This document shows, piece after piece, positions 44,660-57,600 of a DNA stretch of 64,000 nt. The position numbers and the translations under genes were made by a program. The first letter of the stretch is position 1. Each line of letters opens with the position of its first letter. Under the pieces are notes generated by a model, which worked only from the letters and a program-made list of their open reading frames with translations, was not told where the DNA came from and made no database searches. The stretch covers positions 133,265,205-133,329,204 of the forward strand of contig CM063502.1 in the NCBI GenBank assembly GCA_032207245.1. Reading direction: 5' to 3'. This stretch comes from Pardosa pseudoannulata. Its lineage: Eukaryota > Arthropoda > Arachnida > Araneae > Lycosidae.

Positions 44660-46520
44660 CTTCGTTTTCTTTAAAGAAACCACGATTGCACTACGGTTAG
44701 GACTTTTATTTGTCTAGTAATTTCGGGCAATTCAAATAATAGGCCTAAATTTCATGTATAATTGGCGAGAATATTTTCGATGGTTACACACACAAATTTC
44801 TATACATTTGTCGTAAAATCAAGTGTATGACCTAGGGTTGTTGTCATACCTGACATGTCCAAAAGCATGTATACCCTTTTTGTTCGGAATATCCTAAACT
44901 AGCAGTTAGGGTTCTATAAAGTTTTAATTAGCTAGACCACATTGTATGACGGCGTGAACTGTATCCCCGGTGCTCAGTTTGGACTAGGGGTTAAAAGGGG
45001 AACAAGCAGGTTTTTGGCCCTAGATTGTGTTATGGAGACCCTTGCTATGGCTCGACGATGCTACATGAAGTATCCGCAGGGATCACAACATACATAATCA
45101 TACAACATACAACATACATGCTCAGAAGGGATTCACATGATGGATTTAAAATAACACAACTAATTCTAGACGTACGCATTTATTTAAGATGATATAAACA
45201 ATAAACAAACATCAGCACCCTCTATGCAACCGAGCTTACGTGCTACTGCCACACTGACTCTTATATAGTCAGACAGCATATACAGATATTTTGCATATTT
45301 ACAATGATGTGCTGCCACAAATAAAACTACAATTATAAAACTTTACAAATGTGAATAAAGATCAATTAATTCATATTACAACATGTCAAAATACATTACA
45401 ATAAATTACAAAACACTTTATAATGACTAAAATGTATAAGACATTGATATACGACATATGACGTCAATCGTCGGCAAATTGCGTAATTACCACAGTGTAT
45501 TTGAAACCTCTGATAATTTTCTAGAGAGCTTTTGGCTATAATTTTACTTCGGTACTTCTTATGTATCGGTTTACAGGATGCGCTTCGACAGTATTGCCCT
45601 TAAAGGGTCTTCATCGGGGTTTTATACAAAATATTTACTTCGTTTGCAGATTTAGTGTCCTTTTTTCACACACACAAATACATATATGAATAATGACATT
45701 CCTTCTTTTTCTCCGATGTAACTCAAGACCTGTAGCTGTTGTGTTCCGAGTAGGAGGCTCGTTCTCTCCTTACTTGGAATTTATTTCAAGTTCGACAAAT
45801 GTTAATCGGGTCACCTAATCGTTGACACCGAGAGAGTTCTACGAAATCTAGCGAACTGATCTTCTCACAATATTGGGGCTTATAGTTTTGACAGGCTTTC
45901 AATACAGTCACATGTGGGAGCTATTTTTTTACATTTTCTTATTGGCTGGGTTATAAACAAATCTTTGGAACTTTAAATCTGGGGCTTGTCTCGGGGAGAC
46001 CTAGTTTACCACTTTTTTAGTGTCAACCTTAACCTACCTCAAGGCTTTTTACGATCCTAGTGTCTGAACATTTTAGTTAAAACTTTTGTACGTGCTAATC
46101 GGAACGCGATACAACTTGCTTGGGATAAGTTTACTAATAGCAAATTTAAAATTTGGGGCTAAATATTATAGTTATTAATTATTCTTAGGCGCCGGTATAT
46201 TATTTTAAGCTCATGTTTATTAGTTATATTTATATATGTAAACCATTAATTATAAAACTCTTTGACAAGGAGAAAGCACAACAGCTAGCAGTAATAAAAA
46301 TGCATTGAAGAGAACGGTAAAAGTCTAATTGACACTTTATTCCAGAGCTGATACAACGGACATCTTTTCTACTGAACGACAGACAAAGGAAAAGCCACAA
46401 AAACCACTCTGCTCGACCAGAAGTGCACCCAAGAGAGAAGACTGAGAGAATTTTTCCACGGTGAAAAAAACTTACTCAGCGAATTAAGTTCAAGATCATG
46501 AAAAACGCGGAGCCATTTGC
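44660..46520. other. No gene recognised
   Basis: About 1.9 kb with AATAAA-like signals on the minus strand (45182 and 46337 areas) and mixed composition that looks like old LTR material, but I could find no paired ends or coding relic. Confidence 0.4.
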
Positions 46521-46521
46521 C

Positions 46522-46534
46522 GGCGACAGCTGGG
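46522..46534 (+). repeat. SINE target-site duplication, left
   Basis: GGCGACAGCTGGG, repeated exactly at 46708-46720 on the other side of the SINE. Confidence 0.85.
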
Positions 46535-46707
46535 TTTGGTTTGGAGCGCTACGGTCTACTGTTTTGCACTCGAGGGCTAATGAGACCGGGACCAACTGCT
46601 TAAAGCCGATTCCGAACGGCTACGAACATCCATGCCATATTGGAACTCGAACCCACGAACTCCGGTTCCGAATACTAGCACCCTAACCATTCGGCCATTG
46701 TTCGGCT
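46535..46707 (-). mobile_element. tRNA-derived SINE, copy A
   Basis: Read on the minus strand it starts CCGAACAATGGCCGAATGG, which holds a pol III A box (TGGCCGAATGG). A B box follows as GGGTTCGAGTTCC, slightly altered. The body has GTTCGGAATCGGCTTTAAG and ends with GCGCTCCAAACCAAA. Exact 13-bp duplications flank it, showing LINE-driven retroposition. Related copies lie at 49706, 57097, 58741 and 60048. It encodes no protein; the 62-codon plus frame over it is chance. Confidence 0.88.
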
Positions 46708-46720
46708 GGCGACAGCTGGG
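46708..46720 (+). repeat. SINE target-site duplication, right
   Basis: Exact copy of the 13 bases at 46522-46534. Confidence 0.85.
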
Positions 46721-46887
46721 AAACGAGCTGAATAGACAGAAAGTTTACATATTTTGGGATAGAAAGCTTTGGGAAGAATTTTAAGTAGAAAACACTCCTT
46801 TGATTAAACTATTTAGAGGCTGGGAAAAAGATTTAAAGTAATTAGAATGGGAGAGAGGAGGTTTTTAAGGAAATACAGTTAAATAAT

Positions 46888-46891
46888 TTTG

Positions 46892-46959
<68 letters not shown>

Positions 46960-46961
46960 CG
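46888..46961 (+). repeat. (TA)n(GA)n microsatellite
   Basis: About 50 bases of TA repeats followed by about 24 bases of GA repeats. Confidence 0.95.
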
Positions 46962-47709
46962 GAGTGGACCGTCAAATTTTCACTCTTTCCCTTTTTTCGT
47001 TTGTGTACAGGATACATTTTGCTGATACACTGTTTTGTCTACACAAACATGATACACTGAGTACTAGGAAAGTGTCCCTGCTATCGTGTCACTCTGAGTG
47101 CACACTCACGGATGTTTGTACGGATTTGTTTGGATAAATAAAATAGAGGATAGGGAAAAGCATCCACGTTACTTTTTTTCAATATACTTTTATTTTAAAT
47201 TCGTCATCGTCTGAATTAAACTCACAAATACTTGATTCACTTCATTTGGAGGAAGAACAGCCAGGTCGTTTTCGATATAGAAATCATCTGAATCGCAGTC
47301 TGGCAAATGAAGATTTTCGAATGCTAGCATTTATTTATTTATTTTTTTTATTTTTTTTTTTTTACGTTGAGATTGATAAGGTGGAAGGTTTCTCAGGATC
47401 TTCAACAAATAAAAAGAGTAACAACTGACAATAAGTCTGTCAACTGGGGAAGATATATATGATGACCAGGCTATAGGTATGTCATATCCGCTAAACTTTA
47501 AGAAATCTCTAATTACGGTGGACAGATGTTTGCAGTAGGCGGGTTCTGTCCATTCTGCTTGATTTTAAGTTCCAACTAAGGCTGTCAAAATCAGCCAGCT
47601 TTATAGCACGAGAGTTCTTGCACATGTACACTATACGGTTAGTGTTTTTATTTTTAAATATTTCTTCGTATAGGAATAGAAAAATGGGAAGATAAGTATT
47701 GGTTTAAAT

Positions 47710-48766
47710 CAGGGATGTCCAACCCAAATCGGTTGGTGGGTCAAAAAACAATTTACTGAACTGAGGTGGGCCGCACATATAAATAAATTATTCAAAAACT
47801 TTTATTATCGTGCGATATTCAAAATATGCATTTTTACAACAGTGCCAGCTACGACTGTGCATAAAATTTGTGTTATACATATATCATAACTACAACGACA
47901 GTAAACATTAACTATACTGTACTTATAATCACCCCCAACACCTTTACCTTCTTCCCTAATCATGAGGGTTAAAATATTATTATTATATTTATACTACAAT
48001 TATATATTGTAGTTTATTCACAAGCACTACTACATGTATTATTTTAAAATTAATGTGAGATTTGTTTTTGTATTTTACTAGAGATTTTGTTAATATCAAC
48101 GGGTAATGTAGTCGACGGGCATCGTAGCTGAGTGGTCATGTTTTTATCAAGCAACTTGCTGCGACACTTTCTTTTTACGAGGTTTAATTTGGAAAAAAAT
48201 GATTCGTAGCAATAAGTAGTTCCAAATGCTGATATAAATGCACATTGCCAATCGTCTTAAATTTGGAAATTTATCTTCGGCTATATACTTTTAATAATAC
48301 TCAATCTTATTCCCTTCGTAGAGGCATCTTAGCTCAATGTTTGATTGCAATTATATTAGCTTCATTTGTAAACAATACCTTAATTATTCCTTTACAGTTA
48401 ATGATAACTTCACCATAAATATAATTTATAACTTTCTTTCTATACAAATTCCCCTGACTGGTCGGACAGAGCACGTGCACGTAACTCGAGTCAGCTGGGT
48501 GTATAAGTAATGGCCGATAGACAGAATATTCTAGAACACTCAAATTTCAACTTAACTTGTCCAACCCTACTCAAAGACCAGGTTTACGTTGGTTACTATC
48601 AAGTCTTAACGTACATAATATGTGATATTTATTATTGCAAACATTAACAACTAAAATTCTATGTTTTAACTGTATATAGTCAAAATGATTAAAACTATAT
48701 AGACAGTTGAAAACTTCAACTGGGCAGCAAAAATTTTTTAAATGGGCCGCGAGTTGGGCATGCCTG
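47710..48766 (-). mobile_element. hAT DNA transposon, decayed
   Basis: It starts CAGGGATGTCCAACCC and ends CGAGTTGGGCATGCCTG, imperfect terminal inverted repeats of about 16 bp. The flanks are GTTTAAAT (47702-47709) and GTTTAAGT (48767-48774), an 8-bp duplication with one difference. Subterminal GTGGGCCGCA and GGGCCGCGAG reinforce the inverted ends. A transposase C-terminal relic lies inside on the minus strand. Confidence 0.75.
48080..48280 (-). pseudogene. hAT transposase C-terminal (dimerisation) relic
   Basis: On the minus strand, with one frame change, it reads FPNLRRLA, then ISAFGTTYCYESFFSKLNLV and KRKCRSKLLDKN, then QLRCPSTTLP. This is the hAT C-terminal dimerisation motif (a FGTTYxCExxFSxL pattern followed by RSRL and LR), closest to the GTF2I-repeat/ZBED-like family. 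The rest of the transposase is lost. Confidence 0.7.
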
Positions 48767-48774
48767 GTTTAAGT

Positions 48775-49700
48775 GTTACATTAAAATTGAAGTATGCTTA
48801 AATTTTTAAATTAAAAAAATTTTTTAAATAAAATTTCAAAATTTTAAGAATTGCTTTTATGTTAAGTAATCTTTGTATAAGCTTACATATTAGGAAAAAT
48901 ATTCATAATAAAATATGCATAAGGAAGAAAATTCGAAATTAGTGTCCAGCTTTCCTTTAACATTGTTTTGCCCGTCTATGGTAAAAGTGATTAACTGTTC
49001 TCTGAGGATCACTAGATCAGTTGGTTACACGAAAAGGTGTCTCTTCTCTAATCTTTGCGCCCATCAAATTATTTGTCTCGAGAGGAAATGCGATAGAAGG
49101 AATCATAATGCAGGTTTCAGCCCCGGTAGGTCTGCAAGTTGAGGATAAAAAGGAAAGTAAGAGAAGTAAACTGTGTTAAAGAAAAAAGTTTAAAGGTCAG
49201 AATGATAAGAAAAGAGTATAAATAACGTATGAATGAAACATGCCGTGAAGGAAATTAAAAATAATTTTAAGTTGAATTATAATGGGGCTTAAAAAGAACT
49301 TTAAATTAAAGTTTAAGCAGAACAAGTAATAAAATATAATCTTGTGAAAATGCATATACTGTATTTATGCTAATATGTAAATCTTCTTTTTATATTTTTA
49401 AAACTTATTTTTCATTCGAAAATTTATGAAAAAAACTCTAGATACCTGGAAATATTTTTTACTCTTAAGGGCAATCAATGATGTATGTATAAATTCAGAT
49501 AGGACTTTTAAGAAATAAAAAATAAAACTAATTAAAAATTATTATTCTATGTAAAAGTACAGGTATAGAAGTATCAGCGTACCTGTCTTACTCTACTTAC
49601 ACTACTTTTATAATAAACAGGGCAACACTATGCCGGATGACCGCTAAATCTGCTTTGAGCTGCGTTTCGGAGTACATGGTCCGAATATCGATTCTGGAGG
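48775..49700. other. No gene recognised
   Basis: AT-rich DNA between a hAT element and a SINE. A 75-codon plus frame at 48915 has no recognisable domain. Confidence 0.5.
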
Positions 49701-49705
49701 GGTCG

Positions 49706-49875
49706 TTTGGTTTGGAGCGCTACGATCTACTGTTTTGCACACGAGGGCTAATGAGACCGGGACCTACCACTTAAAGCCGATTCCGAACGGCTACAAACAT
49801 CCATGTCCGCAGCGGGATTCGAACCCGCGCACTCCGGTTCTGATGAGCAGCGTTCTACCATTCGGCCATCGTTCG
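49706..49875 (-). mobile_element. tRNA-derived SINE, copy B
   Basis: The minus strand has an A box TGGCCGAATGG (49858-49868) and a perfect B box GGGTTCGAATCCC (49814-49826). The same body as copy A follows, down to GCGCTCCAAACCAAA. No target duplication is obvious. The intact boxes mark it as the best-preserved copy here. The tRNA-like head could be mistaken for a tRNA gene, but the cloverleaf is not complete and the SINE body is attached. Confidence 0.85.
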
Positions 49876-50792
49876 TCTCGTGGTTGATTGAAATCAGCTT
49901 TAAGCAGTAGATTAATGTCTAATTATCCCTCTTGAAAGACAATACTAAAACTCCCCCAAACCAGCTAGTACCACTATTCAATCATATTACATTAATTAGC
50001 AAATTCTCGGCTCTGTTACCGGCAAACTGGAGATCATTCAGTTCCTGGAATGTGGATTAAGAGTTACGATACTTTAGTTCTTAGGATTTACAAATTAATA
50101 ATTCAGTCGTCTGAATAATGACATTGAAACAGAGCTGGAGGTTGATAATTTCGTTCCCATAGCAATTTATTTACAATCTGGAAAGTTATTTTCATGTTAA
50201 ATGTATGGTGAAAGCAGTACGGGGTAAAAACTTTTGCTAATTTTTTCTTGTAAAGAAGGAGGTCTGCGTTGGGCACGCATGCGTATTATATACGCGTAAA
50301 TTGGTAAATGTGTAAAGCAAAATGAAGTTTACAGAATAATCTTCTCCCATAGAAGGTTACTTGGTGACTGCAACAATTGAATAGAATCTGGACAATGGTT
50401 AAATAAAATCTCCTTTTAAAAATCCTGCTTTACATTTCATATGATTTATTCAATTCTCCAATGAGTCAGATGGAAAAAAAAATCGCCTTGAGGATCAAAT
50501 ATTTTGAAATGAGAATTTAATGTTGTAACGTTTGCACGAAGATGGACCAAAATTTATCAAGCAGAATTTTCAACATTTCCGCTGTTACAAGGAGGAGAAA
50601 GAATAAAAAACTTCGATCCATTAATAAAAAACTGTGTTGTGAAATAAAGAACAGTTTTTTGGTTTGATCAGAATCAGTAAGTAATTTATTTACATAATTG
50701 TTGAATTAATTAGCTCTTATGTCGTAGATTATATTCTGGGTATATATCTATAAAGCAACAATTAAATAACATTTCCTTTTAAATAAATTGTA

Positions 50793-50798
50793 TTTATT
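50793..50798 (-). terminator. Polyadenylation signal of the lipase-like gene
   Basis: AATAAA on the minus strand, about 40 bases after the TAA at 50835, in the normal position for a short 3' untranslated region. Confidence 0.6.
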
Positions 50799-50834
50799 AA
50801 AATGTATCATACATAAAAATGCAAAGTATAGGAT

Positions 50835-50925
50835 TTAAGAGCATTCAGAGAGTAACACTTCTTTCTTGGAATCTACAGGTTTATTAGATTTGTGGCAGAA
50901 CTTTTTCGTATTTTGGTCTCGTACC
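50835..50925 (-). CDS. Lipase-like gene, final exon
   Basis: Acceptor TTTTTAG. One base completes a Glu codon, then VRDQNTKKFCHKSNKPVDSK leads to KEVLLSECS and TAA at 50835-50837. The C-terminal FC...C pattern fits pancreatic-type lipases. Confidence 0.75.
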
Positions 50926-53900
50926 CTAAAAAGAAAACAAGTATATCAGAATAAATATTTTAATGTTAGTACAAAAGTAGTTTTTATCATCATTAAAGAC
51001 CATCAGGAAATTCTTTGATGCTACCTCCATCTTGCCAATTGGTTGCTCAGGAAACTGTAACGTACTGGAGATATGGTAGGCGAAGCCGTCAATGAAACAG
51101 TCTAGACAACTGTTTAATCTAGACTAAATATTTTATTCAGGTGAATAAATTATGTACAGCTATGTACAGATTCAGTAGATTTCTAAATATTTTGGGATCT
51201 CGTGCTGAGATGACATTCACACAATAAGGATGCGTGGGTACTGAGTACAGTGTGGCTAGGGCTTCTATTCACTGGTTTTGTTCGCTAATTAGTGCCGGCA
51301 ATAAACGCTGACACTATCACCTCCGGGCTGACGATTAGTACAGTCGGCTTTCACACCAAGGTTCGAAAGCTCAGAGTGCGTATCACACTGGGTTCGTGAA
51401 GGAAACTCGGGATAAAGGACGATCCAAAGTGAGAGCAAGGGTCACTCTCGGCTACCTACTTCTATGCACGAAGTAGAAAAAAAAATAGCAAAATAACGGG
51501 AATGGGATTCCCAAGTCGAAGGTTGATTTCTTAGCAAACAGAGACGCTGGCGGTCTCTAAAAAAAAAAAGCAAACTCCGGAAATCGGAGAGCGGGTTCCT
51601 CTCGAGCTCCAAAAGCAACTCTCAAGAAGAAGCCTCAGAAGGAAAAGCCCCCCGTCTTGACACCACCACTTTTCTTTTATAGCGGTCCCGGTTCCCCTTA
51701 CGCGATTCTTCGGGAAACTTCCAAAAAAAGGACGATGCAATCTTGCGGTTACTTCTCTCCTGAATCAGCTGTTTCGTTTCCATATGTGATCGAAAAGCCG
51801 TCTTTAAATCAGCCGATCCAAACAACTTCGTTACCTTTTTCACTACCGCTAATGGGTACACATGTGGCACTGTAATTATTCACAATCATTTCACCGAGTC
51901 TTTTCACTCAACAGTCTCTCAAAGTCTCGGACGCGCTGGCTTCAGCACACGGACAGTTTTCAATTAAGTCCGGGACCTAGTACACAACGGGTATTGTTAG
52001 ACCACCCGTTTCTACCTGCCGCTAACCGTAATTGTCCGCTGCGAAAGGTCACCTTCCGCTCCTCTTTCTTTAGGGTCATGTAACGGATCGTTACAAAACT
52101 AACAGGTTGGTACACAAAGGAGAATGTGAAAGTCCAGAGATAGTGGGTTCGAATCCAAAAGCCAACAAAGTGGGAAGTGGTGAAAAGGGATAGGTTTTTT
52201 ATTTTCTGTTGCGGTAATAAACCGGAAGTATATTGTGTATCAGATTATAAAATTTTGTGATTTTTTTTTCACTGTGCAAGCACGTATTAGTTTTAAAAAA
52301 ATATTTGTTTATATTTTTTTACCCTCAAAAAAAAAAAAAAAAAGTTAAAGATTAAACGCGGTATTTAAATCCTTCAGTTCAAAAGTAGTTTTTCAACTAT
52401 AGAAACTGATTGTTTCCATAGTTTTTCTAAGGTATCCGCCTATATTCGGACGTGCTTTTGTGAAATAGCTTAATTATTTACTTCTAATACTAATTACAGG
52501 GTTAGATATAGCGTAAAACTAGGAAAACTATAAATACACTCATGTCCATAAATTAAGGATAATGAAGTTCAGGCAATGAAAGAGACAAAAGCAAAACAAA
52601 TTTGACTTATTTGTAAAGTCTATTTATTAAACAAAAGGTAAAGAGCAAAAAAGATGCTATATGTTTGACATAATTAATAAAAATTGCGATTTTTACTCCC
52701 TGGAGCAAATTTCAAAAAAGAACCTATTTACAGAAAACAGTATAACATGGTTAGTATGATGGTTAATACGGAGTATGTCTCCCGGACGATGCAATACAAG
52801 CGTTACAACGCCTACGCATGCTGAGTATCAGATTATCAATCTGATCTTGGGGAAAATTACACCACTCATCAAGCAATGACCTCCGAAGTTCCGAAAGACA
52901 TCTGGGAGGGGGTTGACGGGCTGCAATTCGTCGGCCAAGCATGTCCCACACATGCTCTATTGGATTCAAGTCCGGTGAGTATGCTGGCCAATTCATACGG
53001 GTGATATCCTCCGATTGAAGGCATTCGTCTACAATGTTTGCACGGTGAGGTCGGGCGTTGTCATCCATATACAGAAATTCAGGACCCATGGCGCCCCGAA
53101 ACAAACGTACATGTTGTTCCAGAATGACATCCCGATAGATGTGGCCTGTCATCGTTACACTCTGAACATGCAGGTCAGTTCTGGAACCAAGAATAATTCC
53201 TCCCCAAACGAGCCATCCTGCACCACCGTAACGGTGTCGTTCAATGGTGTTCTTTTGATGGTAACGGGTACCTGGCGCTCTCCATATGAAAGTCCGGTGA
53301 GAATCAGAATGTAAATTGAACCTGGACTCGTCGGAAAACATCACACAAGACCACTGTTGCGGTGTCCACAATGCATGCTCTCTAGCCCAGCATAATCGCA
53401 GGCGACAGTGACTTGCGGTAAGGGGAACACATCTGACAGGCCTACGAGCATATAGACCAATGTTCCCTAAGCATTTGTACACGGTCTGCCTTGAAACTGT
53501 CGTACCGGTAGCTGAAGAGAGCTGACGAGACAGGTCTGATGCTGTGCTCCGTCTGGTTTTTTTGGCAATAACTGCCAAATACCGGTCATCATTCTTCGTA
53601 GTAACTCGGGGACGACCTGTGCTGTAACATCTACTCACATTACCATCATGTTTGAATCGTTGCCAAATCCTGGAGATGACACTCTGGGCGATTCCAAGTT
53701 CCTCGGATACTTTCAGCTGGGTACGTCCACATTCCAGTCGTCCGATAATTCTACCATGTAAAAAATCATCCAAATGCTTCCTTTGTGCCATAACTATGCG
53801 GTTATTGCACTGAAAGGCTTTTAAAGCGCTTGTGAACAATTTTACTTCTTTGCTACCATTCCTTATATACCCCTTTCATACACTCTCGTCATTGTGACGT

Positions 53901-54586
53901 AGTATCCGCGCCATCTGGTGGTTTCCTGCAATTTGCATATTCTTCTTCAAGATGTGTATGATAATTCTACAGGTGAAATTTTTATTTTAGAGCTCAATAT
54001 CTGTGTGATTCTGAATTATCCTTAATTTATGAACATGAGTGTGTAATAGCATTTTTACAGTTGGGGAAATTTTTATGGAGAAAAACAAGGTAAAAATAGG
54101 CCTAAAATTGGGTGTTACGCCAAACACTTTAACTCCAAAGTAAATTAATATCTGTTAATATTTTGTACATTTGATATTGTATCTTTTCCTACTGTTTACA
54201 GAATAGCTATTATCTTGGCGATCACACATATATTCGTAAATCTGTGGTAACTCGGGTACAACATAATTGCAAATTTCTTAAAAAATTACACGATTTATGG
54301 TTTAAAAAGATTGCACATCGAAAAAATATATTAATTTATAAACATGAGTGTATATAATTCCCTGAATTATACGTTTATAACATATATAAAATTCATATAA
54401 TTTTAATCTCATATTTATATATTATATTATATATATAATATAAATACGAAAATATACATATATAATAATATAATATATACAATTATACATTTGTAATATA
54501 CATAATATTTCATTATAAATATATATATATATATTTATATTTATATTATATATATATATATTTATATATTATATATATATATATAT

Positions 54587-54626
<40 letters not shown>

Positions 54627-54642
54627 TATTATATACATATAT

Positions 54643-54687
<45 letters not shown>

Positions 54688-57600
54688 TATGTATGTATAC
54701 TTATTTATTTATTCATGCATGCATGTAGATGGTTTAAAATACAGACAAATATGACTCACTCTTTTTCAATGATGTTCATCGGAGTTATTTTCACAAACTC
54801 CAAGTAAATGTTATCTCTCCTAAATATGTTCCATGCTTTCGTGATCCATTTGAATGTTACACTTTGGATTGTACCAAGTTCTTTTTGTTGGCTAACGAAA
54901 AATGAGTAAGTTGCTCCATGAATCAAATCTCCGCTCCTGAAAAATATTAAACAGTTTGAAATGTAACCTTCTCTATGTAAATATCGGGCATTTTCAGCAC
55001 AAAAAGTGCAGTTTGTTTACATAATTAGTTTTAAGTATTGAAAATACTATTTAACAGTCTAAGACAGTATTGAAAATACAATTTTACAAGACTAAGGTCG
55101 TGATATTAGAAATTTTTTGAAAAAAGTATTCATTTAAAATATTTCTGAGTAAAAATATTCACGATAAAATGCTTCTTCGTGCGAATGAATCTCTGTAATG
55201 ATCTATAAAATTAAATAAATCGGCTTAAAGATCACTGGAAACTTTGAATAGATCTGCTTATCAGTTTTTTACATTACGCTGAGTAATTTAATTCTGATTA
55301 ATATAATACTATATTCTGATTAATTTAAAACTATGAGTTATTTCGTGCATGACGAATAATTTCCACAGATTTTCTGTATAAGAACCCCTTGAATTTGTAA
55401 AGAAAAGTAAGTGCTGTATTGCAATTAACAATCACTAAAAAACTATAATTTCGAAATACATGAAATTTCCCCTTGAAAATGGTAAGCACGTGTTTTTAGC
55501 TGTACTAATATCTTCCTCGTTATAATCCGAACTAAACCCGTCTCCTACTTTTAAGCCTGCAAGCACAATTGCTAGGTTCTCATATTTTCACATGAGACAG
55601 ATCCAAAGTTGGTAGACTATATGACAATTTGGTTTAACAATCGTTAGTAAATGAGGTAGTTGGAATAGATATATGGAATTGCAAATAATTCTCCACATGA
55701 CAAATAACATTAAGGGTGGCATCCTCGACTAATTGAAGACATGGGAGGAAAAATCACCCAAAAATTGGTCAATTGGTAAAACTAAAAAAGAAGAAAAATA
55801 AACCTAAATACAGTGATTTCTTATTGGACAGAACATCTATGTATACGGGGGTGAGTAAGAAATCGAAATAAATGAAAGAACTAGTAGAATTCTGCCACAC
55901 TTTTATTCAGACAGAAACATGTTTTAAATCATCGTTACACATTAAAAAACTAAAAATATTGTCATTTAAGGGAAATTAGGAGTATTAACAAACAAGACGC
56001 TTTTTTACATAAAATTTGAAACATCGTGTTACATTCAAAAACATGAATAATGGTATATACTGAAAGTTGAAAGGATTAATGAATGAAGCTATTTTTACGG
56101 AAAATTAGCCTTACAGGAAATGAAACGATTTGGGCGGTAAAATTTGACGTTGAGCATGTGTCAATAAAGTGAATGGGAAAACCTAAGTAAAAAAGTTAGG
56201 TTAATCTAAATTATTCAAATTGGAAAAGATACACTAAAAATTGAATTACGTAGATATATTTCAAACTAGAAATATTCTAAGTCTATAGTCATTAATCGGT
56301 CATTCCTCCCTTAAGAGTTTGTTTCACAATTATCTAGTTTTTCCAATGTTTATAAATCAGCCCAAGAATATTTCACTGAGAACAGGAAAAAGTTATAAGA
56401 AAACAATAGAGCGAGGTCATATTTTAAAACAAGAACTTTAAATTTAGGCTGCAGTGGAAACGCCTAAGTCAGTTTGACAGATACATGACAAATTGAAGGC
56501 TACAATTAAAGTGTTAAGAAAATAATGCTACTTTGCTTACATACTTTGGTGTGTCAAACAAAATCTTCTAAACATTACACATGAGAATATGATGTAAATA
56601 TTTAATCTAGATTTTTCTAGAAGGGTCAAGATGGCTTAATAATTAAATCAAACAGGGAAATTAGGGATATAGAAATATATCATTAAAAAAAAAAGATAAA
56701 TCGGCTACTCGAATTAATAAATAATCATTTGATTTTTCATTTTGGAATTCTCTTTCCGCTTAATGTCTTCTAAGTAAGATCGTGATTAAAGATACATCTT
56801 AACATCTCTGTAAATATTGCTGAGAATCTAAAAATAATTGATTTAACTGTTTTCTCAAATTTGATTTTAGTTTATTGTTAATATTATGGGTCTGAATTTT
56901 AAAAAGAGAGAGGAACTGCAATGAAGAATGAAGGGAAATCCGTTATTTTTACCAGGGGCATGTAAGATGATGATCTCCGTGGTCAGATAATTTATTGAGC
57001 AGATTGTCAGCGTATGGTAATCATATAGTGTAGGGTTGGCAAACTTTATATATCCAGGGCCAAATTTAATTTATAAGACACCACCAGGGGCCAGAATCCC
57101 AGGTGCTCTTCTTGTCGGGACCGGATTCTGCGGGTTCGAATCCCGCCACTGGTATGGACACTTGAATTTGTTCGGAATCAGTGATACACACTAGGTGTTG
57201 TTCAAATAAAAAAAATGACCCTGGTGATTTAGAAAAAAAATGCTAAATAAACAAGCCAGACACAGGCATTCAGGGCTTGATCTGGAATTCATTTCAAGAG
57301 TGTGATAAAAAATTATTACCTCCATCACCCCACCACACCAAATACAGTAAAGTGGAGAAGAATCCAATAAATATATCTATTTAAATTTAACCCTCCGACT
57401 GGAACACATCAAGGAAATAAATTCTCCAAAAATACGCTAAAGTCTTACTTTGCCAATGGCCAAAGCGTTCTATGATATTTTACTTCACCCTTAGTCGACT
57501 AGAATGGAATACAGGAAACCCACCCTCGTTACCGTCAGTTTAATTCCGGTTATAAATAGATATATAAATATATATTATAGATTGTTAATTTAAAAACTCA

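Larger units (their letters stand above)
52537..54041 (-). mobile_element. Complete Tc1/mariner transposon
   Basis: Terminal inverted repeats CACTCATGTCCATAAATTAA (left) and, on the minus strand, CACTCATGTTCATAAATTAA (right) continue through GGATAAT, with one mismatch in 27. The left flank is TA; the right flank is TG, probably a mutated TA duplication. One open transposase gene fills the centre. The element sits in the last intron of the lipase-like gene in the same orientation. Confidence 0.92.

Noticed and set aside
44535..44717. 60-codon plus frame
   Set aside because: It crosses the end of a hAT-like element and has no domain.
47246..47428. 60-codon frame opening MEEEQPGRFRYRNHLN
   Set aside because: Possible piggyBac-like N-terminal feel, but no further motif, and it runs into poly(T).
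51531..52083. Several 70-80-codon frames on both strands
   Set aside because: All lie inside the solo LTR and show no domain.
53015..53314. 99-codon plus frame
   Set aside because: Shadow of the Tc1 transposase.
57097..57172. tRNA gene suggested by GGGTTCGAATCCC
   Set aside because: No full cloverleaf; the SINE body follows the B box, so it is a SINE fragment. The same applies to 49814-49868.
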